Made by a program: the position numbers and the translations under genes
Part shown: in pieces, positions 51,890-64,000 of the stretch
Position numbering within the stretch: the first letter of the stretch is position 1
Layout of the letters: the number at the start of each line of letters is the position of its first letter
The notes under the pieces: model-generated
What the model was told of the DNA's origin: nothing
What the model saw: only the letters and a program-made list of their open reading frames with translations
Databases searched by the model: none
Source: Paramecium octaurelia
Lineage: Eukaryota; Ciliophora; Oligohymenophorea; Peniculida; Parameciidae
Direction: 5' to 3'
Assembly: GCA_905182995.1 (NCBI GenBank)
Contig: CAJJDP010000108.1
Span: forward strand, 77,722 to 141,721
Length of the DNA: 64,000 nt

Positions 51890-52845
51890 ATGCAGCAATC
51901 ATAAACAATTCTCAACTATTTAAATGGAAATTATCTACTCACAAGCAGCACTGAGAATCAAATCGTTACTCTAGAATTCGATTCTCAATATTATAACCCT
52001 TGTTTTTACTTTTTGCATTACTAATTGTTTAATCATCTAAATAGCACTAGGTATTAAATACAGCTATTACTTATAGACCACTCCTAATAATTGACTTAGA
52101 ATACAACTTTAGATCATAATGGAAGAACGTCTATTCTAATATTGAATGTTCAGAGCAAAATGGATTCAAGAAATACGTGAATAATGTTTATTTCATCAGC
52201 AAGGAGGAATCTTTGGTTAATGTTTTGAAGCAAATAGTCACAGATAACATTAAAAGCATTGAAGTTTTGATTTCAGGATTGGAATTGGCTGAACAATCGA
52301 TTTATAATACAGTAAGGGAAATTCTGAAATAACCCTTTCGATCTCAGATTAGTTTATTGATGCCGAAGGATTTTAAGCATAAGGACTTAAAAACGATTTA
52401 GAGTATTTCAAATTGTAGAATGATAATTGAATAATTGTTGGAGAGTGAGGAAAAGTTGTAAAAGAATGAGAGGGAATTTAAAATCTATAATTTGTTGGTG
52501 ATGATGGTATTAAAGAAGTCGAATGGGCATTCCTTTTTAAAGAATTACATCATTGATGGTAAAGAGTTGTTGAAAACGAAATTAAAAATAAATAAAATAA
52601 AAAAGGAGAGTCAAAAGGATGAGCCATTGGATGTGACCAAGAAGATTGGTGCAACATTCAATTTGAATTTGAGTTAGGAATAAAAATTGATGAAGAGTGA
52701 GATTGATAATTAAATAAATCCGTACAAGGAGGTAATTTCTTAAGAGAATGCCCCTTTGATCTATCAAAATGAGGGAGATGAGAAGAGGATAATCCTGGAT
52801 GACGAGCAGGAGGATTTTGAGGAAGTGGAGGAGTATGAAGGATGA
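51890..52845 (+). CDS. Hypothetical protein (309 aa)
   Basis: Predicted 309 residues after removing one 26 nt intron near 52052. The frame was fixed by that intron: ATG at 51890 opens the only frame that continues across it. The first ~200 residues look like an alpha/beta fold (RPLLIIDLEYNFRSQWKNVY, then LKQIVTDNIKSIEVLISGLE). The last ~110 residues are Lys/Glu-rich, ending in an acidic run (DDEQEDFEEVEEYEG). The pattern of a hydrophobic strand followed by helices recalls RecA-like Elongator or repair accessory proteins, but I see no motif that proves it. Confidence 0.55.
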
Positions 52846-53005
52846 AATGTTATTTTAATTTATTTCATAGAAATCTTATTAATCAAGTCGTTTATAAAAA
52901 TAAAATGTAAAAAGATTCTACACTTTCGGATAAAATTACTATTCCCTCTAGAGTAATTATTATAATATTAAATTAAACAGACTTTTATCAAAAATATCGC
53001 CTAGA

Positions 53006-54787
53006 ATGTAAAAGACCACTCTCAATTATTCTTGTGCAGGTAATGAAATCCATTGATAATTTGGACATAGATTTAACTCAGAAGTAAACATAACATGAGA
53101 ATGCCAAATTTGGGATTGTGATTGACAAGGAAAACTCGTATGCCGTTTTGCAAAAGAAGAAGTAGCTTCAAAATAGGGAGAATAGTAGTCAATCTTAATA
53201 AAAGGCAGATTTCAGATCTAATAGTGGTTTATAGAAAACATCCTCGCTCCAATAATTTTACAGAGCATCATCCTCAAACGATAAAAATTCTTATCAAAAT
53301 TAGAAGAATACCTATGCATACTTAAAGGACATGAAAAATTCATCTGCTATTTAGTAGCTTCAACAGAGTAGTTATCAATAGCGTCACATCTCCTCGAAAT
53401 AACTTAAAGAGTAGAATGGTAAGTTAACTGAATAAGCATCAAATAATCAATTGAAGACAAATACACTTGAAAGTTATGAGGACAAGAAACTGAGTCTAAA
53501 ATTCATGAAAAGTTGTTAGGATAAATAAAAAAATCTGAAATCTAAAGATCAACCAGAATTTAACAATCAATAAATCTTGGACAATAAAACAGATAAATTC
53601 AAATACAAATAATAAGGCCTATTGGCTAAGTATTTCCCAATCCAAGGGAATGAATAATCAAATGATAAAAACACAGATGACAAAAAACAAACAAGAGATG
53701 TCAAACAAATTTATAATATATATACACAAATCAAAGATATTAAAAATTACTACACCAATTCCTTAAAGCAAACTCAAGAAAAGAAAGGCCTGCAACTAAA
53801 GGATTTTGTGACTCAACTCACTTCAAACAACATCAAAACTTCATCAAAGCAATTGATCAACAACTATACCCATCTCAAAACAGACAGATAATAGTATAAC
53901 GAGTTGAAACAAACTCACCTCTAAAAAAGTAGTGAGACATTACAAAGCGAACCTGTAATACTCATATTATTACAATTAGTTTCTATATTACATTTCAACC
54001 ATTCTATAATCATTGAGAAGACAGGAATCAAATAGACATGACGATAAAATAAGGGATCACTTTACCTAAACCTATTAAGTATGTATGACATTTATGCTAG
54101 GGGTTACTGTTTGCCAATCAACTGGATTTGACTTTTGATGAAGATAAGATCGTTCCTCTTCCTAGATCTAACAATCTGAAAACTATAGTATTCGATTTGG
54201 ATGAAACCTTGATTCACTGTAATGAACACGCTTAAATTCCAGGAGATGTCATACTCCCCATTACATTTCCTAATGGCGAAACTGTCCAAGCCTCTATCAA
54301 TGTTAGACCTCACGCTTAGAAAGTGCTCTAGACACTCTCTAAACATTTTGAGATCATCGTTTTTACGGCCTCGCATTCAAGTTATGCCAATATTGTAATT
54401 GATTATTTGGATCCCAAGAGACAATGGATATCTCACAGACTATACAGGGAGAACTGCTTATAGACTCCTGAAGGGGCGTATGTGAAGGACTTAAGGTAAA
54501 GGATAAATATTTTTAGAGTATTAGGAAATAGGAAATTGTCGAATGTGCTTTTAATTGATAACGCTTCATACTCATATAGTTAACAGATTGAGAATGGAGT
54601 GCCAATCATCTCTTTTTACGATAATTATGATGATTAGGAACTGTTGCATTTACAAAACTATTTGTTGAGCTTTAGATACGAGAAGGATGTGAGAGATTTA
54701 AATTAAAGAATGTTAAAATTAAATTTATTTATCAATTATTAAGATCTAAAGGAACTACTACAGAGTTTATTTGCCATGTACATATGA
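53006..54787 (+). CDS. FCP/SCP-type (HAD) phosphatase with long N-terminus
   Basis: Predicted 560 residues after removing introns of 31, 25, 22 and 21 nt. The N-terminal ~350 residues are low-complexity Lys/Gln/Asn/Ser-rich with coiled-coil stretches. The catalytic domain (~365-545) has the FCP signature TIVFDLDETLIHCN, with nucleophile Asp371 and acid/base Asp373. It continues with SINVRPHAQKVLQTLSKHFE, IIVFTASHSSYANIV, YVKDLRVLGNRKLSNVLLID and a typical C-terminal NGVPIISFYDN. The family includes FCP1, SCP and CTDSPL2, which dephosphorylate the RNA polymerase II CTD and other Ser/Thr sites. The core layout fits the CTDSPL2/NIF group; no BRCT domain is present, so it is not FCP1. It may be nuclear. 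Confidence 0.85.
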
Positions 54788-54922
54788 TTGGTGTTATTTG
54801 AGCCTGTGCATAATTGTGAATGATCATATATTGTTTATTTTATATAAAATCGCTAGAAATGCACATCAATTATAATTTACATATTTTCATAAAATTAGTT
54901 AACGAACATACACAATTTAAAA

Positions 54923-56043
54923 ATGATGAATGTTTCAAAATGCAGCAAATGTTTAAATGTCCCAGATGATATCCTAATGTTAACATGTAGTCATGATTTA
55001 TGTTTACTGTGTGCAGCCAAGTCATTTTCACAACAACCATCCAAAAGAAGCAAAAAGGTAATATACCCTTTGATAATTGAATAGTTCTTCGTTTGCGACA
55101 TCTGTTCCTCCAATACCGAATTAGATGCCAATAGTGTTTACGAATTAGAAAAACTACATTTAACCACAGCTTTGTAAGATAGATCAAATCGAAAACCTGC
55201 CTCATAGTCTAAATCGAATATATAATCTGATAAACAACTTAAGCCTCGTTCGCAAAACAGACAGGAAAACAAAGAGAATGCAAAAGAAAAACCTATTAAA
55301 TACACTGCTTAAACTATGGAGGCTAGAGTCTCCGTGCATCAATCTCAAAGGAACATGAGTAAATAACAGAGTGAAAATTCCTTCATCTAAAACTCAAGAG
55401 GAATGTGTGTTGATCACCCTGAAGAGGAAGTCTCTTACTATTGTTTTGATTGCAATAGCAAATGCATTTGTCCAGAATGTATCATCCATGGAATTCACAA
55501 GAATCACGAAGTCAAAACAATCAAGAAGTCATATCCAATTGTGAGGAAATAGTTAGAAGATCAATTGGAATAAAATAATCAATGTATCATCCAAGTAGAA
55601 AACTAAAAGTAAGAGTTAGAAAAGAAATAAATATAATAATAAGCTATTTAAGATCATTTAAGGTTGTAAATTGCTCAGGAATTCTAAGTATCCATTTCAT
55701 CCTAATCTAGGCTCTACATCAACTGCTCAATAGTAAATAAAGTGAACTATTAGAAAAAGTAGACAACTAACCCACAATAATGGAACAATAGGATGGATAT
55801 ATGAACAGATTAAATGAAGTTGAATTCAAGTTATCAAATTTTAATGAGAAAATTAATGACGTGATAGATTCAAAAGATGAATGTGGATTACTCAATTATT
55901 ATGGGTCAATTTATGGTCAACCAACACCACAAATACCTCCACTTCCTAATATTAAAGAAGTCCAACTATCAAATTAAATATTTTCATAAATTAATGATGT
56001 TAAAAAGTTGATTGGAGGTCTAGATATTGATTGTAATTAATGA
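54923..56043 (+). CDS. RING/B-box zinc-finger protein (TRIM-like)
   Basis: Predicted 365 residues after removing one 23 nt intron. An N-terminal RING-like finger begins CSKCLNVPDDILMLTCSHDL with LCLLCAAKSF following, and a later CDIC pair could complete the second site. A B-box follows at ~150-190: CVDHPEEEVSYYCFDCNSK, CICPECIIHGIHKNHEVK. Next comes a coiled coil (QLEDQLEQNNQCIIQVEN and onward). RING, B-box and coiled coil in that order is the tripartite motif of TRIM-type ubiquitin ligases. No C-terminal domain is recognisable, and the linker between RING and B-box is long and basic. E3 ligase activity is inference. Confidence 0.75.
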
Positions 56044-56450
56044 TTTAACTCCATCAATTAAATATATCATAACATTTTTTATAATTGATAGTCACTTCTT
56101 CTATAAACATATTATATAAATCAGATATTTTTTGTTTCATTTCATTCCAAATCATTTTTAAATTTTGATTCGCAATCAAAGTTTAAGAATGATGTTACGA
56201 ACATTCATATTTCTATACATTTTTTTAAGTTTCTATTTTATTTAAGAAATTCTAATTAAGTTAATTCTGTGTACTTAACTGCTCAATGCTAAATTACAAA
56301 TTAATGATTCAATCAGTATGATTTTTGAATTCCTTAAAATCATTTGCAATCACCTAGATGAATAATAAAAGTTATCAATATTGATGTTAATTATATTCAT
56401 GTATCTATAATATGATTAAATGATACCTTATAGCAATGAGGGAATTCACT
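56044..56450. other. Intergenic stretch between convergent genes
   Basis: AT-rich, 407 bp between convergent stops. No coding pattern, RNA gene or repeat was recognised. Confidence 0.5.
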
Positions 56451-57031
56451 TCATTCGTATTTATATATCATTTTGATACTATTGAAAAGTAATCTCATAT
56501 ATTTTTATTCAGTAGAAACATTTCTTAAGAGGGGCTATTCTAGCTTTAAGTGATTTATCCATTAGCCTTATTTAATTTTATAATAAGATTAGCTTTAAAG
56601 CGATGAACAAATTTCTAAGCTTACAATATAATATGTTAATTCCTCGTTTTTGAATGATTTCTATAAAATATCATAAGATATACCTTCACATATCTTAGAT
56701 TTATATTGCTTTTGTAACAGACGCTATTTATTAATCTAAATAGTTCCATCAGCCCAGGTGTAGAAAGGACCTTTGAAGAGAGCTTATATCAATATATTAT
56801 CACTTAAATTATCAATTAACAGATCAAAAACTTGAGTGATTAATTCTTAAAAGTTGTATTAGTAAATTAAATTAAAAATCTTTTGTACTCTAGAATCTCA
56901 ATGTTTTAAAAGGTCTTATAAGGAATCTTGTTAAGCAATTCGAACAGTGTGTCCACTTCTTCTAATAAATTGCATTCAAATTTGCGATTTAATTTAGGAT
57001 TGTCTATTCCGTTAATATAGGGACTTAGCAT
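56451..57031 (-). CDS. Hypothetical protein (183 aa)
   Basis: Predicted 183 residues after removing one 29 nt intron, which is needed to bring the downstream frame (GPFYTWADGTIQINKQRLLQ) into register. It is mostly helical and polar, with a short GPFYTWADG turn. There is no signal peptide or membrane helix. The start at 57029-57031 is the only ATG in the frame after an upstream TGA, but the sequence before it (IPFKELIAK) also looks coding, so an upstream exon could be missing. I recognise no family. Confidence 0.55.
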
Positions 57032-57133
57032 TTTTGCTATGAGTTCTTTGAATGGAATGTTATGGTGTAGATTTCAAAAGTAGGAATTGATATTTGTTAA
57101 TTTATTGTGGTTATAATATATATAATTGAAGAA

Positions 57134-60100
57134 ATGAAATAAAAAATGCATTAGAGTTTTGGGCAAACAATGTCTGTAGAAATTGCGAAGATTGCGAATT
57201 ACAAGAATATGTTTAATATTGAAGCTTTGATTGTCATTCTGATAAATTTTATGTCGCTAATGAGCTTCACAATAGAGTCAGAGAAGAATTCAGGATATTT
57301 ATATTTTATTTAAGTACTAAATCTTTTAAGTCTAGTTTTTGAGTGTATTCACTCGTCCACCAGACATCTTATTTGTGCCAATTAGTATGTTACTCTTAAT
57401 TTTGTATTTGTTCGTTTACGGATGTTTATTGTTAATGTCATATTCACAATACAGCAGTTAAAATAAAATGATCATCTCAAACAAATAATTCAAGCAACTC
57501 AGATTCATGCTATCCTTGACTGCTGAATGCATAGTTTAACTCACCTGCCCAATAGTAGTCACTTGATTTATTCTAGTTATCTATCAATATGGGATTGTTT
57601 AGCAAATACAGCAGCGCTTGGATAACAGTGCCTATCCTGAATATTGTGTTGCACTCATTAATATTGTTTTGTTACTTTTATTTTTATCGAAGTTACCAAT
57701 TCAATTAGTTAGGATTGTACAGAAATTTCAGTTTAATTTCCTATTGCTATTACATCATAACGATTTTTGTAGTCGCAATAGATTGGAACACTTCTCTCTC
57801 CATCCAACCTTATATATTATTACTAATGAGTATGTTGATGCTTGTAGATCTCATACTATTCATTCCCTATAAATTGACATTTGAAAATCAAATATATTTA
57901 TTTGGTTGCACTGGGTTGTTTATCCTGGGAATGTTGGGGTCACTCAAGTAATTGTTAGTTTACATCAACAAAGACAATGTCTTCGAAACATTCATTATAT
58001 GTTACCCTCTCTTTTTTTATATATTCTAATTGATCTAAAATATGAAATGGAAATAATTGTTATTGTACATGAGAACTGGATCTATGAAATAGATGGACAT
58101 CAAAAAACTATGTTTTTCCTTGGAGGCCCTCGTTTGGTATGTAGAACAAGCACGATCCAATTAATATGTCTTTATGCAGGCTATTTTCATCTTAAAACAC
58201 CACACTTAGAATTGCACTGATCAAAATTGTGAATGCAAGGAAGATTTAACTAAACTCTACACTTAAAACCTTGAGAGCATGACCCATAGATCCTCATTCT
58301 AATCTAAGACTGCTCTTCTCAGCAATGGGGACAAGAATAGCAATCAGCAGAATATCTCTCAAAATCTAGATGTAAGTCAATTCCAGAAGACCATCAAGGA
58401 TTAAAGTAGGAGAAATGATTCCTATGTTGGAATCCCAGGGATTGTTGAAATTCATCAGAAGATCACAAAACCTCTAATATTCTAGCCTATGAAGTTTTTG
58501 TAAAATGATCTAATAAATGAGGAATTGATATCTCAATACATTAAAAGGTAATTTCACTAAACAATTCAACAACTATCTTTTTCACTCAATCTAGATGATG
58601 TAGAATATCTATCATTGAAATACATATCTTTTATGTTTTTGTTCAAATAAAATAGTTCATCTTCATTGACCAAATTAAGACAAATCCAAAGCAGAACGGC
58701 TAAGTTCTCGTATTTCTTTTGCAATATTACAAAAGTGACAGAAGAGCAATTTATTGAGGCTCTTAAATTGAGGCATTTCGAAGAAAAGAGTACTTATGAC
58801 GATATTGTTAAAATGAATGTGACTGAAATTTGGAGATTGGAGATGGTCAAAGATGAAATTGTAGCAAATATAGTCTGTGTCATAAAGAAGAAGATCAAAA
58901 TGTGGGAGAATTTGTGTTCAGGGGAAATCTCAAATATGGATAGACTTTTAGTTGACATCATCAAAATATCTAAATAAATCGAGAATAGTCGAAATTAAGT
59001 AGATTAAATTCTAGATGATTTTGTTGGATAAGTCCAAAAGAATTATGCTTATTATCTCAAGTATTAATGTTTTCGATCCCTCTTTTTCGACTCAGATTAC
59101 AAGAAGGCAGTGTGTTATCAAAGAAAGGTAGAAGATTCTTGGTAGTTGAGCAGAGTTGCCCATAAATAAGGACAAATCGGAAATTTCTAATGGTTGTCTG
59201 GAGACCTAGTCACTTTAGAAGTTAGCGTTGGTGTTTAGAGTGGATAAATTATTAAGGGATTTTCTAATAGATTAGTAGATTTGTTGGGATATGTGAGTTA
59301 CGAGGATATGATACAGAATCTGCGTATAAGAGGATTATAATCTAGCAGTTCTACCTAGAATTCTGATAAAATTGGAATTTCTAGTATTATGCCTCCCTAT
59401 TTAACGGCATCTCACAATTATTTCATCCAGCGATTCATCCATAGAGGCTACACTTATTATTATGATAAACCTATCAGTTCATTTGCATGTGATGCCTTAG
59501 GATTTGTATTTCCTATCAATGTGAACTTGTCATTCAACTTTCAAAATATGAATGACTTCACATTATTAGGATCAATCCTAAAGATCAAGGATGAAGATGA
59601 ATACTTAATATTTGATGAATGGGGACGTATATTGGGAGTGTCAATGAGGACTTTTGATAAATTAATTTTGAAAGGTGCACTTGATGAGTTTGGTATGGTT
59701 CAATACAAATCCATCCATTAGAAATTAGACAAGCTAGGAAACCTCAAAAATAATTTGATGAATAAAATAGCAAAGGATGATCATGCCAAATTGTTTAAGA
59801 AGACTCTTACAGTGCACCAAAAGCAAAGTACTACCAGGAGCCAAGTTAGAAGAACCTATTAAAAACCATCTGATATTCTCTTATAATTTGGAAGTGTTCA
59901 GCATTTCTTGCCCTAAATCGGAAAATCAATTACAGAAATACTTTCAAAGGATATTTTCAAAAAGTTACAGAGAGAATCTCAAGAACAATTCAACAAATTA
60001 ATGGATAACCAGAACAATTAACAATAAAATGTGATGGAAAAACAACAGAGCAATTTATTCCAAAGATAACTTAGTTAATTCATTGATCGATAATAGAGTA

Positions 60101-63100
60101 TTAACAATTAAGGACTCAGTAGTGCTATGTTAGACAAGGATTAGTATAGAAATTTCATACTCAACACATTTGTAGATGACAAAGGACTTATGAAGAAAAA
60201 CATGTCTATATTATAGGATGAGAAATTAGTGCTTTATGTTCCAAGAAATTATAATGAATTGATTGAATACTTCAATGATGCAGGAGAACGATTTGTTGAA
60301 AGTAAGAATGATTTTGAAACCAAATCTATAAGAAGATAACAATTACAAAACAAATACTCTTACATCAAACAGTAACAAAACTGTTATCATCTATTCGATG
60401 CTGAATTTTAAGATTTTATTGATAACAAAATAAGAAAGTACTATTCAAAAGCTCTACTCAAAGAAGCATTAGAAACTCAAGATGCTAAATTGCTATAATA
60501 AGTGAGATATAAATGTGTCTCAACCATCGACGTAGGATTAGGAGGTACTAGTGACAAGGATTAGTTTCTCTATTTTGTTTGCAGACTCTCCTCCTTAAAT
60601 CTGCAAACAGCCAAGAGAAAGGATGTTCTGAAGATCCATATGAAGAAAGAGAAGAACTAATAATTTGATGGTGGCGAGGAACTGAGAAAAAGCTTGATCC
60701 AGCAATTTTCATCCATGGACTCAGTTGACAAGTAAAAGCCTGCTTGGGGACAATCCCTATCAATATAATAGCAATAGGAAAGTTCTGTCCCTCAACCCTA
60801 AATCAAATTCAAAGGAGAGATTGATAAACCAATCATTGTAACTCTTGCCATTCCTGATAGTAGAACATATGTTTCTTCATTGGATCGAGAGGAAGGACCC
60901 AATATGAAGGTTAACTTTGAAGCTTAAAATTAAAAACTAAATGAATCCTCCTTCGATATCGATGGGTCTATGAGAGAGAGTCTAATCTAGAGTGGCAATC
61001 ATTCTATGAAACAGTCATTGAATTTAGATGTTCCAACATTATCGAGGCAGAATTCACTAGAAAAAATGAAATAATCACAAGGTTAATCGAAAGAACTAAA
61101 CAAGGAACTATCTAGAAGTTTGTCTGATAAAAAAGAAGAACCTCCAAAAAAGAAACTAAAGTTATCCTTTTTGAAAAAAATGGAAAAAGCTCTTGTTCCC
61201 AAAGACCCTCCAGCTGGAAGTCCAACTACTCCAATTGCTTCACCAATCCCAGTTTAACATTAACATCAATAGCCGGAGAAGTAACCATCCAATTTAAGTG
61301 TTCCTGAAGAAAAAAGAAGTTCCCTATTAAGTCCAACAGGTTTATTTTCTAAATTATTTACTCGATTAAATTTAAGAAGAGTGTCCAATGTGGAAATTAA
61401 GAACGATTAATTCGAAGCCCCTGAACAAGGTTTTAAGGAGTAATCTGAGAATTCAGACAAAGAGGATTTAAAAAAAAGTGGACAAAGTACTCCGTCAGGT
61501 ACTAATTCTATGTCTAGCAACAACATCACAAGTCAAGCAGAAGGTAAGATTGAAGATGATGACCTCAAAAATGATGACGAATTAGTTAATATCTTTGAAG
61601 TCATGAGTTAGGCCTCTAATCATTAATCCATCAAATCGATCTCAGCCATCTCCATGGCTACTCACATATCCATAAGGTGTCTAAAGTATTTACCAAGATA
61701 AGCAAAATCACTGTAAGTATTTAAGGTCGTCTTAATTTTATTGAATATATCCAGCATTATTAGTTTGGTTTCGACTACTCAAAATTACTTTGATAAGTTA
61801 AGTGTAGATCAACTGAGTTTAAAAATTAATAACCAGTATCGTTATTCTGCTATTGTATTATAGTCTGCTAATTCAATCGATTAACTATCTATTATTCAGT
61901 TTTAGCAGCCAGTTAATACTACTTTGATGAATGAACTAATTACTTATTGTTCTAATTTGAGTTTAGAGATTAGTTAATCATATTTTGATGTTGTAGATCA
62001 GATCTTGAGTGCTGTGTCATTTCCATTACCCAAACCCGATGTTTTAAGTATTCCTGACGAATATTGGATTGTGTCCCTTTCACAATTTCTGACTTAACAA
62101 AAAATAGAGATAGATTCCATATAATTAATTAATAATTACAATAGGAGTGATGCCACTTTTCATTAATTGTACAACAATTCCATTGATTATTTGTTAAGTC
62201 GTCTTATTTTTACTCAATCTTAAATCAACAACATGAGTCAACAATTGAGAGATTACAAGAGCAATAATATCTTAAATTAAGCATTCATTGTGACTTATTT
62301 AATGGCAAGTTTTGGTGGATTGCATTTGATAGTCATATTTTTGATTGTGCCATTCATTCGATAAATTAATAACATATACTTCCGAGTCCTTTGCATTCTA
62401 AGCAGAGTGACTGTAGAAGAAGCAGAAGATGAAATTAAAAAGTTAACTCTTTCACAACATCTACTTGAAGCTCAAGATGATTCATGGGTCACTCAAAACC
62501 AAGTCAAACTTGTTTTTTACAATAAGAGTTAAGACATAGATTTAAATCAAAAGTACTAGAATGTTGTCAAGGCTAAAGGAAAGGAAAGCTCATATTTTCA
62601 GTCAAAATTAAGTGACACTTCATTGAGCATTTGGAAAGACATGGGCTTGTATATAATGATATCCTCTATTTCTATTGGATATCTTATATTTTCAATTATC
62701 ATCATCCAAACTCAGATTGACACTTTCACTCCCTTTATGGAAAATTTTGATTAGACTGTGAGCACCAGCATTTATTCTTCAGCTTTGATTTCTAAACTAT
62801 CAATCACTCCCGAAAGATATGTGAATCTTAATGGCTCAAGCATACCGACCCAATATACCTTATATGGCTATTAGTAAAATCAATAAATCTCGTATTTCTT
62901 ATAAACAATTACCTCTGATACGAGCAAGATCAAAACCTTTATAACTGATATGACCACTTTTTTAGAGCAATTAAATCTGGATTACAATCAAAATACAAGC
63001 AACACAAATACCACGATTACTAATGAGTAGTATTAAAATAGAATTCAATATCTGGAGTAATTAAGTATTTTGAGTGAAATCAATCATATCCTCAAAGACA

Positions 63101-63603
63101 ATATCTGCTATTACTCTTAACAAAATTTATGCCGATTCGACATCTAATTCGACTTTTTTAATACAGGATTAATTGGTGCATTAGATATGCTCTAAAAGAT
63201 GCAATTTAATTATGATTAATTTTTAACTGAATATCACTCGATGTCTTAATAAGACATCTCTATTGATGACGCATAAGTAGTCAATTAATATTACAATTCA
63301 CAATATTATCAATTATTAGTGATGTATGGATAAGAGTTGTTTTTCAAGACTTTTGATAGATTAATTTATCTCCTGGAAGCCTTTTTGAATAATGAAAAGA
63401 AATCAAAAGAAACTCTTATTTCAAATCTATTCATTGGCATTGGCATTCCAATTATGATTTTGACAATATTTTTAGCTGGCTTAGAAATGTATATGCTCAA
63501 AAACAAAGTGAGAAGAGTTATGCTATCCTTGACATACCTACCAACATTTAAATACTAAGATAAAATCATACTATCACTAATTAAATCCATACTGAAAATT
63601 TGA
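57134..63603 (+). CDS. Giant multi-pass PAS-domain membrane protein (TmcB-like)
   Basis: Predicted 2,141 residues after removing two 22 nt introns near 57316 and 57568; beyond that one frame of ~6 kb is open. The N-terminal ~420 residues contain several membrane helices (FVPISMLLLILYLFVYGCLL, ILNIVLHSLILFCYFYFY, ISYCYYIITIFVVAIDWNTS, LLLMSMLMLVDLILFIPYKL), typical of ciliate TmcB-like proteins. A PAS-like domain follows at ~680-790 (SGQIIKGFSNRLVDLLGYVS, IMPPYLTASHNYFIQRFIHR). A long Ser/Pro/Lys-rich cytosolic region precedes a C-terminal membrane block with at least four helices (VVLILLNISSIISLV, GGLHLIVIFLIVPF, LYIMISSISIGYLIFSIIII, IGIGIPIMILTIFLAG). PAS domains sense ligands or redox state; a sensor role is inference. 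An in-frame ATG at 57170 is an alternative start. Confidence 0.8.
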
Positions 63604-64000
63604 TCCAAATTATGCTTTATATATTTAATATAAATATTATATGCAATTATTAATCTAATGATCTTAAATCCTATTATGTTTTGAAGCCATCTTCGTAGGA
63701 CTGTAAACTGTGAATATTATTATCAATTAAATTTACTCCTATAGTTACAATTAATGTAATTATTACGAATAATAACAATAATCCCTTATTAGAGTAGAAA
63801 AATATTGTGTATATTTATTGAATAATTCTTAAAAACCATAAATTTATAGATAGATTAGTTTAGCTTTAATATATTAAAAATTTACCAATTAAATAATGAT
63901 GATACTAGCACCAGAATTGATTTATCATGAAATCAACATGCCTTCCTTAACCTGAAATTTATATATATTTTAATAATAATTTTTAATGAGTTCCAATGGC
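63604..64000. other. Right-edge intergenic region
   Basis: AT-rich DNA to the window end. No coding frame, RNA gene or repeat could be supported. Confidence 0.5.

Noticed and set aside
54104-54376. Minus-strand frame across the phosphatase domain
   Set aside because: Antisense shadow of the FCP/SCP catalytic domain.
57618-58220. Three overlapping plus-strand frames as separate small genes
   Set aside because: They are pieces cut by TAA/TAG when read with the standard code. With Gln at those codons one frame runs from 57590 to 63603.

Overview
This is a 64 kb piece of a ciliate macronuclear genome, almost certainly Paramecium. The DNA is AT-rich and genes lie 60-500 bp apart. Every convincing reading frame runs through TAA and TAG, read as Gln, and ends only at TGA. 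The frames are broken by very small GT...AG introns, mostly 20-31 nt. I rebuilt the genes by reading both strands with TGA as the only stop and removing introns where the frame demanded it. For almost every multi-exon gene the exon total is an exact multiple of three, which is an internal check on the intron positions. All coordinates below run from the outer codons and include introns. I saw no tRNA, rRNA, transposon, viral relic or CRISPR array.

Layout. 1-6 kb: the N-terminal end of a kinase (minus), a STIL/Ana2-like centriole protein (plus) and a single-pass membrane protein (plus). This part holds an exact 1,360 bp tandem duplication joined by a single N at 3917, which looks like an assembly error. 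6.4-15.6 kb: a coiled-coil protein, a predicted pseudokinase with a coiled-coil tail, an AGC-like kinase and a mitochondrial carrier. 15.9-23.3 kb: a GRAM/VASt lipid-transfer-type protein, an unrecognised protein, a Myb/SANT protein and a DYRK kinase. 23.4-33.6 kb (minus): a kinase with a 1,000-residue coiled coil, a DUSP-MYND-USP deubiquitinase, the axonemal protein DRC3 and two small genes. 33.7-39.2 kb: a GPR180-like seven-pass protein, a CAMK-type kinase, a TPR protein and a small basic protein. 40.2-49.4 kb (minus): a 1,303-residue sensor with membrane, HAMP-like, TPR and vWA parts, a kinase with a doublecortin-like N-terminus, and an oxysterol-binding protein. 49.6-63.6 kb: a Cys-rich four-pass protein, an unrecognised protein, an FCP/SCP phosphatase, a RING/B-box protein, an unrecognised small protein and a 2,141-residue TmcB-like PAS membrane protein.

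The genes do not form an operon or an obvious functional island. The recurring themes suit a ciliated cell: seven protein kinases (one probably inactive), cilium and basal-body proteins (STIL-like, DRC3), two lipid-transfer proteins and several large membrane sensors. The strongest points for follow-up are the STIL/Ana2 homologue, the pseudokinase, the DUSP-MYND-USP arrangement, the sensor receptor and the false duplication.
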